Made by a program: the position numbers and the translations under genes. Of a stretch of 64,000 nt of DNA, positions 49,764 through 62,536 are shown one piece after another (within the stretch, counting starts at the first letter, position 1; each line of letters begins with the position of its first letter). The stretch comes from Gaeumannomyces sp. JS-464 (taxonomy: Eukaryota; Ascomycota; Sordariomycetes; Magnaporthales; Magnaporthaceae): positions 12,915,501-12,979,500 of the forward strand of contig NGZR01000001.1 of assembly GCA_002197995.1 (NCBI GenBank), read 5' to 3'. Below the pieces are notes generated by a model that saw nothing but the letters and a program-made list of their open reading frames with translations, searched no databases and had not been told where the DNA came from.

Positions 49764-51512
49764 TTAGCCCCCTTTTCCTTTGCAAATACGGGCCCGAAAT
49801 CTCGCCCTGCCGTTCGCGGGCCCGCCGTTGCCGTTCTCCCCGCCGGGCTGCTGCACCTCGTCGCGCGTGTCGCCCTGGCAGCCGGGGCAGTTGTGTACGA
49901 CTTCGTGCGTGAACACGTCGCAGTCTATGCAAAAGTGCTTGCGGCAGACCCGGCACATGTACCGGCCGCTCTCGCTGACGCCCTTGGGCACCTCGGGCTG
50001 CGTCGCTGACGCCCCTCCTTGCTTCTTCTGCGCCCTGCCGCTCTTGGTGGCTGCCGGCGCCGCCGACGGGACCTCCAGGTGCCTGCCGGCCCCGCCAAAG
50101 CCCTCCTTTCCTTTACCTTTATCCTGGGTGACTGCTGCTGCTGCTGCCGCCGCCGCCGCCGTGCCCTTGGTCTTGGGGTCCGGGAACGGCGCCAGGCACG
50201 CGAAGCAGGCCACGCTCCGGTGCGCGTCGGACCAGGGCACCTCGACCCAGACGCGGAGAGGGAACAGGTGGTGGTAGGAGCGCGCGAGGTGCGTCGACAG
50301 GATCAGCGTCAGCCCGCACGCGGGGCACTCGGCCGGCAGGCGGCACACGCGCGACCCGCAGCGCGTGCAGAGGAAGCCGTCGCGCGTGGGCCGGTTGTGG
50401 CACGCGCACAGCGCCGGGTCGTTGCCCGTCGTGCGCGACGGGAATCCCATCATCAGCAGCGACGCCCCCGCGCCGCCGCCGCCGCCTGCCGCCGCCATTC
50501 CATGCCCTTGTTGCTGTAGTTGGCTCTGGCGCGTCGCCGGCGGCCGCGTGACGGACAGCAGCAGCTCACGGAAGTGCACGTCGTCCATCGCCACCATGTA
50601 GCCCGAGCTCTCGTCGTCGTCACCGACCAGGATCGTCTCCGAGGCCGAGTGGCCCGCATGTGTCCTCCGGCAGAGGTCCTCGCATATGAAAACCTGTGCC
50701 GACAATCCAATGATGGATGCCCTTATCCTGTCCGTCACGAGCCCATCTATAGTTTCGTGTATGTCTCCGGGGTCTGAAGATGAAAGTGCGCCAAATACCA
50801 TGACGACCTCACGGGTGCCGTGCGAAGGTGTGTTACTGAATGAACATCGGAATGCGTCAGCATTTTGTCCTTGCATCGGTTTTGCGCTACTTCCATGTCC
50901 AGCCAGCCTCGTGCACCCATCGGGGAAAATGGCCTACAAAAGCGCGCCGCGGCACATTTCCAGCGCGTTCTGTAGGCTGGGGTTGCCTGCGGGCGGCAGG
51001 TCCACCAGCTGTCGCAGCTTCTCGATGTGGTCGGCCGGGTTGCCGCTCATGTCGGATATCCTGACGGCGACGCCGTCGCGCATGCCGACGATGGCAAGCT
51101 GCGAGATGGGGTTCTGGTCGAAGAACTCGCGCGCAAAGTCGATGGCGTAGGCGACCGAGACGCGGTGGCGAGACGGGAGCATGTCCTTCTCGTCCATGGC
51201 CAGGGACATGTCCAGGACGAGGACGAGGTGGCGGATGATGCCGCGCTGGATGGGCGTCGTGTCGCGCAGCACGCGCCGCCGCTTCTCGGCCTCAATCCGG
51301 CCCTCGAGCGAGAGGCCCGCCTCGGCCGACTCCTCGGCCACGTCCCACGACCGCTGCAGGTCCTCCCACGCCGCCTTGCCCTTCCTCTTGCCCTTCTTAT
51401 CGCCGCCGCCGTCCCTTGCCGCGCCCCTGGTGTCATAGGAGCTGTCGCCCTGGCCCAGCATCTCATCGTCGGAGCCGTCGTCCGCGACGAACTCGCCGTC
51501 CGAGTCCGCCAT
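49764..51512 (-). CDS. SSL1: TFIIH core subunit SSL1 (p44)
   Basis: Core TFIIH subunit that contacts and stimulates the XPD/Rad3 helicase in nucleotide excision repair and transcription initiation. Two exons: 50,938-51,512 and 49,764-50,835, with one 102-bp intron (50,836-50,937), give 548 residues. An acidic/Gly-Lys leader (1-50) precedes the VWA domain starting near residue 91 (RGIIRHLVLVLDMSLAMDEK; DMS-A is the metal-site motif). The C-terminal half has zinc-binding pairs: CACHN, CTRCGSRVC, CPACGLTLILSTHLARSYHH, and a RING-like YMCRVCRKHFCIDCD...CPGC. Two low-complexity inserts, Gly/Ala-rich (about 50,460-50,520) and an Ala-rich run with KGKGK (about 50,100-50,170), are longer than in yeast. 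No frame corrections are needed. Confidence 0.93.
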
Positions 51513-52904
51513 GTCGCTGCTTCGCCGGGTCGGCGCCGCTCGGGAGGCTGGGAAAACGACGCGAAATGTCCGAGGCTGCTACGCGATAACACCGTGTTGC
51601 GCGGGCATGGACAGGAGGGCCCAGGAGGTGGGCGAGTTGGGCCAATAGGACTTTCCCTCTGGATACCGCAGTTCCATCCTCGACACGGAGGCGCGTAAAC
51701 GATTGGTGCGGCTCCGAGACCGAGGAGCTGCTGACCTCGAATCTGCTTTGATTATTCGCTTCGGCAATTCGACTTCCGTCGTATAGAGCAGACCCGGGTT
51801 TTCTCCGACCTGGGGGCGTGGTATCGGAATGGCTCGTTGTTTGCCCTGGAGACGAGCAACGCCCGTCAATCGCGCGTGCCTGGAGCTAAGAAAAGCGGCG
51901 TTTGGTTTGGGGGATGCCGGTGGCGTGGTGGGCCAATGACAGCCTGCTGGCCTAAACGCACCCCACAGAAGCTCCCTCCTCCAATCCATGCTTGGGCAAC
52001 GGCGTGATGGTCTGTGTCTCAACTCTATTGCCGATCCCGGCCGGATGGGATGCATGTTTCCCGCTCTGCATTCCTCCCGTTTTCTCCACGCCGGCAGGGC
52101 TGCATGCACACCTCATACAAGAGACATACGTCGCACATTTCATTGGGGACATCACGCCGGCCAGACGAACGTGCCAGTCCAGAGACAGCCAGTTGCCCCA
52201 GAGACGTCAACAGAGATTCCAAGCAGAAACTATATGCATTTACGGTTATCTAACAGCAGACGGCCTGCCCACCTATTTCCGTGTAAAGCCATCCGGCAGT
52301 TCAGTCCAGAGAAGGGGTATACTATGTCATGCTCTAATACAGGCAAAATCAGGTATCAAAAAAATAAGAAAACAGAGGCCAAACAAAACCGTTATACAAA
52401 GCCCATCATCAAAAGAGATAAGATGTCTCCGGTACAACGTGTGTCCTCCCACTAGTGTCCGCCGCGGGAAACGAATGTTCCCAACAGATAGATTGGCAAC
52501 GCGCAAAAAACACATTAATATGCCCTCTCCCCCATAGGGACGCGCCACCCGCCGTGCCGCCCCCATTACCCAAACTAACTCGCGTATCTCACGGCGCCAA
52601 ATAGAGCCATAGCGAGTCGGTTGTCTCGTCGATAGTCCAATGGCCGCGGCCAGGTATTTCCCGCGGTTTCGGGTGTCCGTCGGTTTCGTGTGGTTTGAGT
52701 GTGATTATATCGAATCGGTGGTCGGGCGATCATGTACGCCAGGATAGGAGCCCGTGGGCCTATCCGGATATCCTAAGGAGTGAAAGAAGCCTCCGACAGT
52801 GTAACGCCAAAGACCAAAGAACATGCTTTTTTTTTTTCCTGGTTTTCGTTTAGGGTGATTTTTTTCCTCGGCGCGCTGGGTGTCCGCGTGTTGAAATCAG
52901 ACAA
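51513..52904. other. Intergenic SSL1-Chs7
   Basis: SSL1 promoter side and Chs7 3' side. Only short scattered frames. T9 run near 52,829. Nothing recognisable. Confidence 0.5.
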
Positions 52905-54178
52905 TCATGGGTACGTGGTACCGACAGGCATCGGCCAGTCGTCTTCGGTAATGCTCGACCAGAATATCCAGACCATGACGACAGAAAGCAGTGTGAACAG
53001 AGTCTGGAACAGCGACCCGTCGATCTTGCCGCCGGTTCCTTCGCAGATGTACCTGCTGGCCACGTAGTTAAAGATCTGGCCGATCGCAAAGAGGACGAGG
53101 GCACCACCCAGATAAATCATCGGCTTGGTCTCCTGCAGAACCCTCAGGACCAAGATGGCCTCGAGAACGAAGAAGGCGACGATGAAAATCAGCGGGGCAA
53201 GTTGGTAGAGGACGTAAAGGGCGATGTGCTTGTTCGGCGGGTTGTAGCTCGAGTTCCATTGACCGGTCCACGGGAAGCCCGTGTCGAGGGTGATGTAGCC
53301 GGTGCCAACCAGAAGCACAACGGCGGATAGGAGCAGCAGTCCCAGTGAGAGCGGTGTTCCGTCGTCGATGATCTGGTAGCCCACAACTGCGTTGAGCATC
53401 AGGATCCACGTCGTCGCGATGATGAAACCGATGTGAATGCCAGTAAAAGCCTAGGTACTAGGTAGTTAGCCCTGTATCTCGACACACGCGGCGCCTGGCG
53501 GATGTGGCCACAATAGCGGTAGCGACTTACAACTCGGACGGAGGCGGGGAGCGGAAATTCACCAATGGTGAAAATCTCGCATATTTGGATCACGATGTAT
53601 CCGAGCAGGAAAATTTGCATTTCTCTGCAGTCCAAACGTGTCAGTGCCTTGGCCAGGAAGAATGGGAAAGTATGGGCTTGCGCCTTCAAGACTTACCTCC
53701 TCCCGACAGCGGCCTTCTTCCGCTCTGACCGAAGCAGCAGGTAGCCCGCAACTCCGATCGCGATGGCGCACAGCAGTATCACACCTAGAAGAAAGAGCCG
53801 CAACCGTCAGTATCTGTGACCTTGACGAGGTACAGGAGTTCGAAGGTGGAACAAACCGAGATTCCCAATCTTCCCGTTGCTCAATGGTATCCCCGTGAGC
53901 TGGCATCCTCCCCATTCCCCTTCTTGGTTCTTGGCTTTGCTCAAGACCTGTAGTCGTAAATCCAGTCAGCAACTAGGCTCGAGCGGCATGCGAGAAACCG
54001 CACAACATGTGGATAGATGTTCGGTCTTACATTGCAGACGGGAAGCGTGGAGCCCCAACAGAATGACTACACATCATCAAAGGCGGAGACCAGACGTCAG
54101 TCAATTTGTTCCCGCCAGCCTGAAGCAGCAGTTCTGGGGCCGTCCCAAACTCACGGCAAAGTTCCCGAACTCTGACAT
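52905..54178 (-). CDS. chs7: Chitin synthase export chaperone Chs7-like
   Basis: A polytopic ER membrane chaperone. The family is needed for exit of class IV chitin synthase (Chs3) from the ER. Six exons keep phase throughout: 54,155-54,178, 54,031-54,066, 53,857-53,947, 53,697-53,784, 53,531-53,624 and 52,905-53,450, giving 292 residues. The start is MSEFGNFA, then SFCWGSTLPVCN, the typical Cys-containing N-terminus. Conserved core pieces are CQLTGIPLSNGKIGNLGV, RKKAAVGRREMQIFLLGYI, FTGIHIGFIIATTWILMLN and VGYQIIDDGTPLSLGLLLL, and near the end FWSSITEDDWPMP. About seven hydrophobic segments. The first two exons are only 24 and 36 nt, so gene finders will easily miss the true start. Confidence 0.88.
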
Positions 54179-57100
54179 GATTAAAGATGTTGGTGGCGCC
54201 CGGCGCTCGTGGATGGCGTCGAGGCTTTTGTGTGGATCGGCTGGCCGCTCGTCGACCAGATATGACCCGCCCCGTCCGTCGTCTCACTCGGGGTGTCACA
54301 CAGTCGAATCGCAGAAGACGAGGGCGTGTCGGCGGCCGATGAATGTGATGCGCCGTGGGCAAAGAAGGAGATCGGATGTGGCCCGGGGATTCGAAGGTCG
54401 TGCGCGAGATCGGACAGAGATGCTCGCTCGGTCAATGCGGCAACTGCCGAGGTTTGGTCGTCTGGTGCAAGAAGCTTTTCCAACACTGATAGTCGCCCAG
54501 CAATTCCAATCTCTTTCTCCTCCTCGATCCAATTGCCACTTCCTATTGTTCGGGATTCCGTGTCGTCGCTTCCCTGGCTGTGTGAGGTTTGCAGCCTGTG
54601 AGAAAACTCGGTGGGTGTGTTCGGTGTGGAAGTGGGCTGGGTCGGGTCGGTGGCTCGTTGTTGTGGTAATGAGGACTAGAGCTCGCGAAGCAGCAGGCAC
54701 TTGAGGGGGGTGTGGGCAGGCCACCTCGCCGCTAATATAAAATTCAATGCCAGGAACGGGCAAGGCGCCAAGCCCAAAAGAGAGTTGGCAGCACGCTAAA
54801 ACGGTCAAATACGCGGTGGCAGGTCGACTCAAGTCCGGCCCACTTCCTGGGAATCGCGTCGTGTGCTGCGATTGGGCAGGGCGCCACATCCAGCGTTTGA
54901 AACTGGGGCATCGGATGCCTCCAGGGGTGGAGGCTTGACGTGGTCGAGCGAGGATCGGGAACGAAAAAGATGAGGCGCAGGGGTGGCAAGGGTCGGCTGC
55001 TGGCTTTGTCCGCTGCGATGGTGGGGACGGTGCGAGAGGGCGACCAGGGGTGTGGCAAGAATACAACATGGCGGGAAATGAATCTTTGATTTGCGGTCCA
55101 TTGGCTGCGATCCTCCCTTCCCTCTGCCACCATTTCATGCAGCCTAGCACCTTCAGAGCCAAATACCGCGGCGCTAACAAAAGCATTGATGCCATGCATC
55201 GCACCAAAATCTGCACATGCCCTTCAAGATGTGCCCGGGTACCGAGACATTGCCTGGATGGCTCGCCGCTTGTGTTGCGACCGTGACACAAAGACCGTTT
55301 GCGTTTACGAGAAGCAAATCCAAGTCAGTCAGCACGGCGTCAGCTGAATCGCCTCAGCTCCCTTCTTCGGTCGATTCCGTGGGAAATACCACCATCCAAA
55401 ACACTTGGCGGCTGTGGCTGCTTACCCTACGTTGGGGAGGTGTCTGCAGCAGACGGCGCAGCAACGATGCCGGGCGTGGTTTTAATAATTCATCTCCTAT
55501 TTTGCGCCCTTCCCAAGGCGCGTCTCAGACTGAGGTCAAAAGCAAAAAAGTGAAATTGATGCCATCTAGATTATGCATAGAAGCCATCAGTGTCGCCTCC
55601 TTCATGCGACCGTCCATCTATCCATCCATGCCGAATCATGAGGAAGCAGGAACCGCCAGGGTGCCAATGCCTGCCCCGTCAGCCTCCCTCCTTGTCTCCT
55701 CCAGCAGCCAAGAACCACGCACCCACGCTCCAGGGAACAAAGACGACCCGGCCAAGCGTGACCGACGGAACCTTGCACAGTCTGTGCTCAACCTAACATG
55801 ATCTGGCGACGCGCACGTCCTTTCTGCTCGTCGCGTCGCCTGGTCATTGTCGTCTGATCCCTGTTTTGCGACATGTGGGCCTCGACCGCCGGCGGGGCCA
55901 TTTGAGGTCTTTGGTGCGCGACGACTTTGATTCTCGCGACGGCCAGTAAAATCCCAGAAGCCGCTCCCGTCGCCGCGTGCCGTTTGCGGCACCTTCCCAG
56001 GTCGGCGGGGTCCGAGATGAAGGCTTCCGGAATCATAACTTTCGATATGATTTGCCGTGCAAATTAACGGGACGGCGCCAAACGTCCACCAATCCCCCGC
56101 CGTGGCTGGCAATCTCCCCCGCAAGCCACACATTATTCATTAGCGGATGTCAATCCACAACGACTGTAGACATCCGGGGTCTCGTCTTGTGCGTGCAATG
56201 CGGACATACCTTTGGTATTCTTCTAAGCTCGACTCATTTGACGAGCGTGCATGTGGTACAACAAATGCCGAAGGATCCTCTCCTCATCCTCTGCCACCTC
56301 CAACAGAGCCTTACCCCCAACTTTCCGAAGACGCGTGTCCTGGGGCGAGTGGTGCCAAGGCTGTGTTGAATGGTGCTGTGGCCTGCGTTGGCAGCACTGC
56401 GCCACACAATCGAGAATACTTGATAGGATTTGCGTGAGCTTGATTCGGCATGCGCTCATGACAGGTACAACGGCCATGAAGACGAGTGGGAGGTGCAGTG
56501 GGGTGTTAACCCCGAAAGCGCCCAGAAAAGGCAAAGCCACATGAGACAGCAGGAACGCAAAACGGGAGCACGTATTGACCGAGACGCCTGAAACGGTGAT
56601 AGAATACTAACAAAAGACTCCTTTTGACGGGCCTGTTCACCAATTTCATGACCCGGTGAGTCAACGGCCTTGACACCTCCAAGTATTTTTCGACACCCCA
56701 TCGTGCCCAACTACTACTTATCCAACCCGTATCGCCCTGTACTACAAATACGTCCGAGTGACCAGATTGAACTCCGTGTCCTTCTTTCCTCCCTTGGTGG
56801 TCGGTACATGAACGAACGTAATATCAAGGTTTTGTTTCGCGGGCAGCCTGGTGGGCTCGTTAACAGTGCATTATACCGGCCCACCGGCGAGAGCAGCGTC
56901 AACAACTTACCGCATTGTCCGGGGAGCTTCCAACCATGTCGATATTCGTGGATAGTGATTGGCCTGATGAGTATCCTGTGGAACCCCTTTGCACCTCGCT
57001 CCCGCGAAGCACTGCCCCGGACGCGATGTCCGGGTGATCTCTACAGGCATTTGGTACTCTGTGGTTTATTATGTAATATCCAACCTTGCTAATTGGATGA

Positions 57101-59300
57101 GATGACGATAGAGGATAGGAGGGCGGCCGCGGTGGCAATTTTTTTTATAGCCGTATTCCGGCACCCCAACCAAGTGGCCACCCTGTAAACCTAGAGAGTG
57201 CGTATCCCAGAAAGCTAGCAGAGAGTCAATGAGAGAAAGATATACAAGGAGCAAAATAACAAGGGGAGGAAATATTACGGAGGGAGAGGAGGCCCATGTA
57301 CCCGACACGCCAGCCCCAAGACAATACGGGTCGTCCTTCTCGAAGCTATCGCTGCGATCGGAGTCGCCGAGTCCGCCTCTAAACCAATGTCTAAACCAAT
57401 GGGTAGGTAATGATTTGATTGAGACAGTCGATCCGATGGATTGCCCCAAGGAGTTGAGCAAAAGAACTTAGTAGATACGACAGGGCCGCCGACGCATAAA
57501 CGTCACCGGAGCCGTATTATCTAGGTATACACTAGCTGAGAGCGTCCGGGGTGATGTAGTTGGGGCGGAATTTCTTTACTATAGCCAGCTCACCCTGTCG
57601 CGACAGCCTTTGTACTCCTGGACAGACCGAAAAGACCACCTGGGCATCTGCTGATGATGATGAATGTTTGAGCTCGGGCAGGAGATCCAAGAAACAAGTG
57701 TTGTCGTATGGTAGTTAGCTGTGCGACAGAAAGGTAGGGATTGTGCCCATTTTGGTAGACATAGAATTTCTCAGTGAGCTGCGAGAAACCATCAAATTCT
57801 GATGTTCAGCTCCGGGCTGCAATGAGCCGAATTGCCGACTAGCTGAGTGGCGGCGCCAGGGCTACAGAGTATTCCTTCATGTGGCCGTTATAAATCATTT
57901 ACCTTGGAGACCGGACCCAGAGTATCAGTGGAACATTCCACGCAAAGGTTATCAATATATCAGATCACTGATTCGTTTGCTCGTCACTCTCGACAGCCGC
58001 CGACAGGCCCGGAACGGGGTGGGATGTGGTGAAGGCACTAAAGAGGGTAAAAATCTCCGTGTGTCCGCGGCCAACATGGTGGGGAAAATTCTCATGTCGC
58101 TGGTCCCTCACTCGAAAAGAGGACGTGATTTGGAATATTAGCACGCGAGGTCAGCAAGAAGTGTCCGACGAGAGCTGCCCGAGCGCAAGTGCTGCGTGCC
58201 CCTGAACACAGCCGCCTGCCATCCCACCATGATGCCGCCATCCCGCACATCCCACATCCCGCCTCCTGAAATCCCACGATCGGGCCCATAAAAGAAAGGA
58301 CGCCGACGTCATAGGGTCCATCGTGGAGCTGGGCAGCCCAGCAGAGCCGCAAATTATCAACAAGGCTGTGCTGAGTGCAAGGACAATGCGTACCCTAGTT
58401 AGCTAGGAGAAGGCTGCCAATGTATTTCAAGATAAGCGCCCTTTTCCCTCAGAGCTCGGTGTGGGATCCGGGAGCGTGTCTGGGATTGGGATCGCCGAAA
58501 AGGGCCGGAGGCCTTCCCGAATTGCCGCGCATTCTCGGTGCTGCATGGAATTTAAACCCAAGACCCAAGACCCCAAGGCCCCAATTTGTACCTTGGCCTC
58601 AGTGTTGCTCCGAGCGCTGAGATGCATCCGGGGACGGGGAAAAGGGGCCCTGGGCTGCAGTTAACTGTGGGTCGCTAGATCAGTCAGACAGGCCAAGGCC
58701 AAGGAGATGTCGGATGCTTTCTCTCGCGCTGATCGACTGGGACTCCACCTTGATTTTTTTCCTGCCAGCGACAGTGAAAAGTGTTCATGTGAGGTCCTTC
58801 CCCAGCCTTTACGACCACCACCGAGAAGCGGCACTCTCCCACATGTTGGCGCGCTTGACTCGCCGACGCCCCCACGAAACTCAGCCGACCAGGCAGCCCC
58901 AGCACAATTGAGGACCATCCCGCCCCGCTGGCACCTGCAGCCCCAGCCTGACTCCAGCCTGTGCTGCACTGTGACGCAGCTCGCTCGGGCGCCAATGCTC
59001 ATCGGATCCTGCTTGTTCGGGCCAACTCACAGCAGGACAGGATCATCCATATAGTTCCATCCACACAGACTGACCTCGATTGCTGCCGACCAGAGAGCGC
59101 TGGGGTCGCACCTGACTGCCCGCCCGCCGGAACCCCACCCCATCTTTTCCCGCTCTGTGCCATTCGTTTGCCTTGGTTCGTGTTTGCTACTGGCGAGGTT
59201 TACAAGTGCAGGCACAGGCAGGCACAGACACAGGCACCCGACACTTCCCCTTTTGAGTTCCTGGATCCGCCCAACCTCAAGTCTACATGCAGACGGGCGC
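54179..59300. other. Long region without recognisable gene
   Basis: 5.1 kb between the Chs7 start and the second MFS gene. Open frames up to about 330 codons occur on the minus strand (54,296-55,291), but they lack coding-like composition or any family resemblance. Transfer RNAs were looked for and not seen. It may hold promoters, non-coding RNA or an unrecognised gene. Confidence 0.4.
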
Positions 59301-59399
59301 TGCTGCTTGACAGCCCCAAGGTTGCCCACCATTTCCTCCTCACAACCGAACCGGCTCCCCTCCAACATCCCCCTGCGAACTCTCTCCGGACAGCGATCG

Positions 59400-61993
59400 G
59401 GCGCAAACGAACAGTCGACCTCGCTTCTACCACGTGCCGGCGGCCACTCCTCGGGCCGCCGCCAACGAACCGGCTCGCCAACGCCCTCCGAATCCTCCGA
59501 CTCGGCCTCCGAGTCATCCTGGACCGACACCGGTGATATCGCCGAGCAGCTCGCCGCCGAGGACCCCCTCCGCGACCGCCTTCAAGATACCCTCAATGAC
59601 GACATCCTCGCCCGGGCCCTGAAGCGTCAGCCACCCAGACACGGCCGCAGCAGCCGCGCTCGCGATCAGAAGAAGCGTGTCCGGTCGGGCTCGTCGTCCC
59701 ACGCCAGTGGCAGCTCTCGCTCGTGCTCTCCATCCAGGGCCATCAATAAGGAGGCCATTCAGATACCCGATTCAGTCGCTGGCCACCGTCCGTCCCGGGC
59801 TGAACGCCTTGTCGCTCGCATCATGGCGGGCCGCTCCAGTCCCATACATGGCCTCACCGGCAAATCCTTGATGTTCGTCCCTTTCTCAACCTCACCACTC
59901 AGACACCGGCTATTGCACAACCGTGCCAGGCGACACCCGACTCTGCTCCCCTTTCGCTGGAGACTATGTGTTGTCACATTTAGCACGACGACCCTCCCAG
60001 GATGCCTCTGCTAACAACCTTCCAGCTACTTCACCAGTATCTTCGTATCGCTGGGAGTATTCCTCTTCGGATATGATCAAGGTGTTATGTCGGGTATTAT
60101 AACGTAGGGACCCCCTCAAACCTCCATCTAAGCTCGGCGGTGCTTCCCCGGAACCTCCGGGCAACTCGCTCGGGCGGGAGCCCAACCCCTAGCACCGCCG
60201 GTGAGCATCAAGTATTAATCAATCGGCGTTTGCATATAGTGGCCCGTACTTCAAAGAGTATTTTGGGAACCCATCCTCTGCCGAGGTGGGGACTATGGTT
60301 GCCATTCTTGAGATTGGCGCCTTCATCTCATCTCTTTGTGTCGGCCGGGTCGGCGACATCATCGGCCGCCGCAAAACGATTCTTTACGGGTCCATGATCT
60401 TCTTCGTCGGCGGCGCCTTGCAAACACTGGCGACGGGCATGGGTATGATGATGGCTGGGCGCTTCATCGCCGGTCTCGGAGTTGGCATGTTGTCCACCAT
60501 CGTCCCCGTCTACCAGTCCGAGATTTCGCCGCCCCACAACCGCGGCAAGCTTGCCTGCATCGAGTTTACCGGCAACATCGTTGGCTATGCGGCCTCAGTC
60601 TGGGTTGATTACTTCTGCGGTTTCATCGAAGGTCACATATCCTGGAGGCTGCCTCTGCTGATGCAGTGCATCATGGGAGCTTTGCTTGGCCTGGGCAGTC
60701 TCATCATTGTTGAATCGCCGAGGTTTGTACTGGACTACCACACACCTGACCCCTGCCCGTCAGCCGCTAACATGATCCTACAGGTGGCTGCTTGACAACG
60801 ACCACGACGAGGAGGGCATTGTGGTCATTGCCAACCTGTATGGCGGCGGCGACATCCACAACTCCAAGGCGCGAGAGGAGTTCCGTGACATCAAGATGGA
60901 TGTGCTGATCCAGCGCCAGGAGGGTGAGCGGTCGTACAGTGACATGTTCAAGAGGTACAAAACCCGCGTCTTCATCGCCATGTCGGCACAGGCTCTCGCT
61001 CAACTTAACGGCATCAACGTCATCTCGTACTACGCACCTATGGTGTTCGAGTCTGCCGGGTGGGTCGGCCACCAGGCTGTCTTGATGGCGGGCGTGAACG
61101 GTCTCACGTACCCTAGCCTCAACCATTCCGCCCTGGTACATCGTCGACTCGTGGGGGCGACGCCCGATCCTGCTGAGCGGTGCCGTCATGATGGCCATAT
61201 CACTCTCTCTCGTCTCGTACTTTATCTATCTCGACGTACCATCGACGCCTATGTACGTCGTCGCGTTTGTCATGATCTACAACGCGGATTTGGATACTCA
61301 TGGGGCCCTATCCCCTGGCTTTACCCGCCGGAGATCCTGCCGCTCAGCATCCGGTCCAAGGGAGCCAGTCTCTCGACGGCGACGAACTGGGCGTGCAACT
61401 GGCTTGTCGGTCAGATGACGCCCGTGCTCCAGGACCTGATCACATGGAGGCTCTACCTGGTGCACGCTTTCTTTTGCGCGTCCAGCTTCGTAATCGGTAA
61501 GGTGACCGCCCACCCAGTCTCACATTTATGTGTCCATGGAAAAGAGTTTTTGGCTGACAAAAAGGTGCCGATCAAAGTGTACTTCATCTACCCAGAGACG
61601 TGCGGCGTCAGGCTCGAAGACATGGGATCCCTCTTTGGGGACGGCACCACGGCAATGGGGACTCCGGCGACTCTGGGAACGCCTGCGACGCATGCAGAGA
61701 CTGGCAGCCTCATTCGCTCATCCTCGCCCATCCCGCCGCTCGACATCCGTGGGCGGGGTGGCCGTTTCGGCACGAGCAGCGCTATCGCAGGCCTGCCCAT
61801 CGATCCACCAGACGAGGTCGACCCGGAGATTGGCGGTAAGAACCAACCTGACGGGCACGGATCCCCGGCCGCTGGGGGAATCGGCGCTTGGTTCTCTCGT
61901 CTTGTGGGGCGCGGAAGGGCCCAGCAGGGCGGCGAGTCTAGTGGTAGCGGGGGTGGCGGGCAGTACGCCCCCATCGGCCAGGCTGACGATTAG
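59400..61993 (+). CDS. MFS sugar transporter with acidic N-terminal extension
   Basis: A sugar/proton symporter of the sugar porter family, plasma membrane. Coding can be followed from about 59,400. Exons: up to 59,872, 60,026-60,103, 60,240-60,722, 60,784-61,496 and 61,578-61,993. Motifs: LFGYDQGVMSGIIT, DIIGRRKTILYGS, VPVYQSEISPPHNRGKLA, VESPRWLLDNDHDEEG, QALAQLNGINVISYYAP, GYSWGPIPWLYPPEILPLS and FIYPETCGVRLEDM. A Ser/Asp/Glu-rich extension (SDSASESSWTDTGDIAEQLA) of 100-plus residues precedes the first helix, and the upstream ATG was not found. An internal ATG at 59,823 would drop it. Two offsetting indels (near 61,113 and 61,285) leave a 58-codon stretch in the wrong frame. The substrate is not predictable. 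Confidence 0.78.
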
Positions 61994-62536
61994 GCGAGGG
62001 GTGCGCCGTAAAGTACATGGGTGTACTCGGCAAGTAACAGAGAGGCTAAAGGGGCAACGCTCGCTGCATGGGAAGGGGCTTTGTTATTTGCATCAACTAC
62101 GGATCATAGATGTGACCGGACTGGGTATCTTTTTTTCTTTCAATATTTTCGTTCATTCTTTTTGGTTTGCATATAGAACGGCGGCCAAGGCCGCCGGCGG
62201 TTGGAGGAGCCGAAGTGGTTCCCTCGGTGTTTGTTCATGGGACTTCTGCCTGAAGTCATCGGAGCTTCCGTGTTCGGGGCCAACCCGATACGGTTAAGAT
62301 TGGATAAGCGGCCTCAAGCGAGAATATTCCCAGCGTTCGGGGTACTCTATTGAATAACAGAACGGCTTTTTCTGGATGGAATCCAATACTCTTCCATGAT
62401 ATTGTATTGGCATGTGGCTGTCACGTGACCGCAGCGCAGACAGATCGCGGACAGCACAGACCTTCATTCCCGAACTCATGAGCTTGAAGTTTTGCTGCTG
62501 GCAATCGAAGCCATCACCAACAAACCTACGCAAGCA
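61994..62536. other. Intergenic MFS-LYR
   Basis: About 0.54 kb with no gene. It holds the MFS 3' side and the LYR-gene promoter. TCACGTGA at 62,421-62,428 is a perfect E-box palindrome about 110 bp before the next start codon. Confidence 0.5.
62421..62428. promoter_or_regulatory. TCACGTGA palindrome (E-box/CPF1-type)
   Basis: A CACGTG core with flanks completing an 8-bp palindrome, about 110 bp upstream of ATG 62,537. It is the binding site type of bHLH factors such as Cbf1/CPF1. Function is inferred only from position. Confidence 0.4.

Noticed and set aside
54296..55291. 331-codon minus-strand ORF upstream of Chs7
   Set aside because: No domain or coding-like composition. It overlaps the small first exon side of Chs7 (another frame), and no splice logic supports it.
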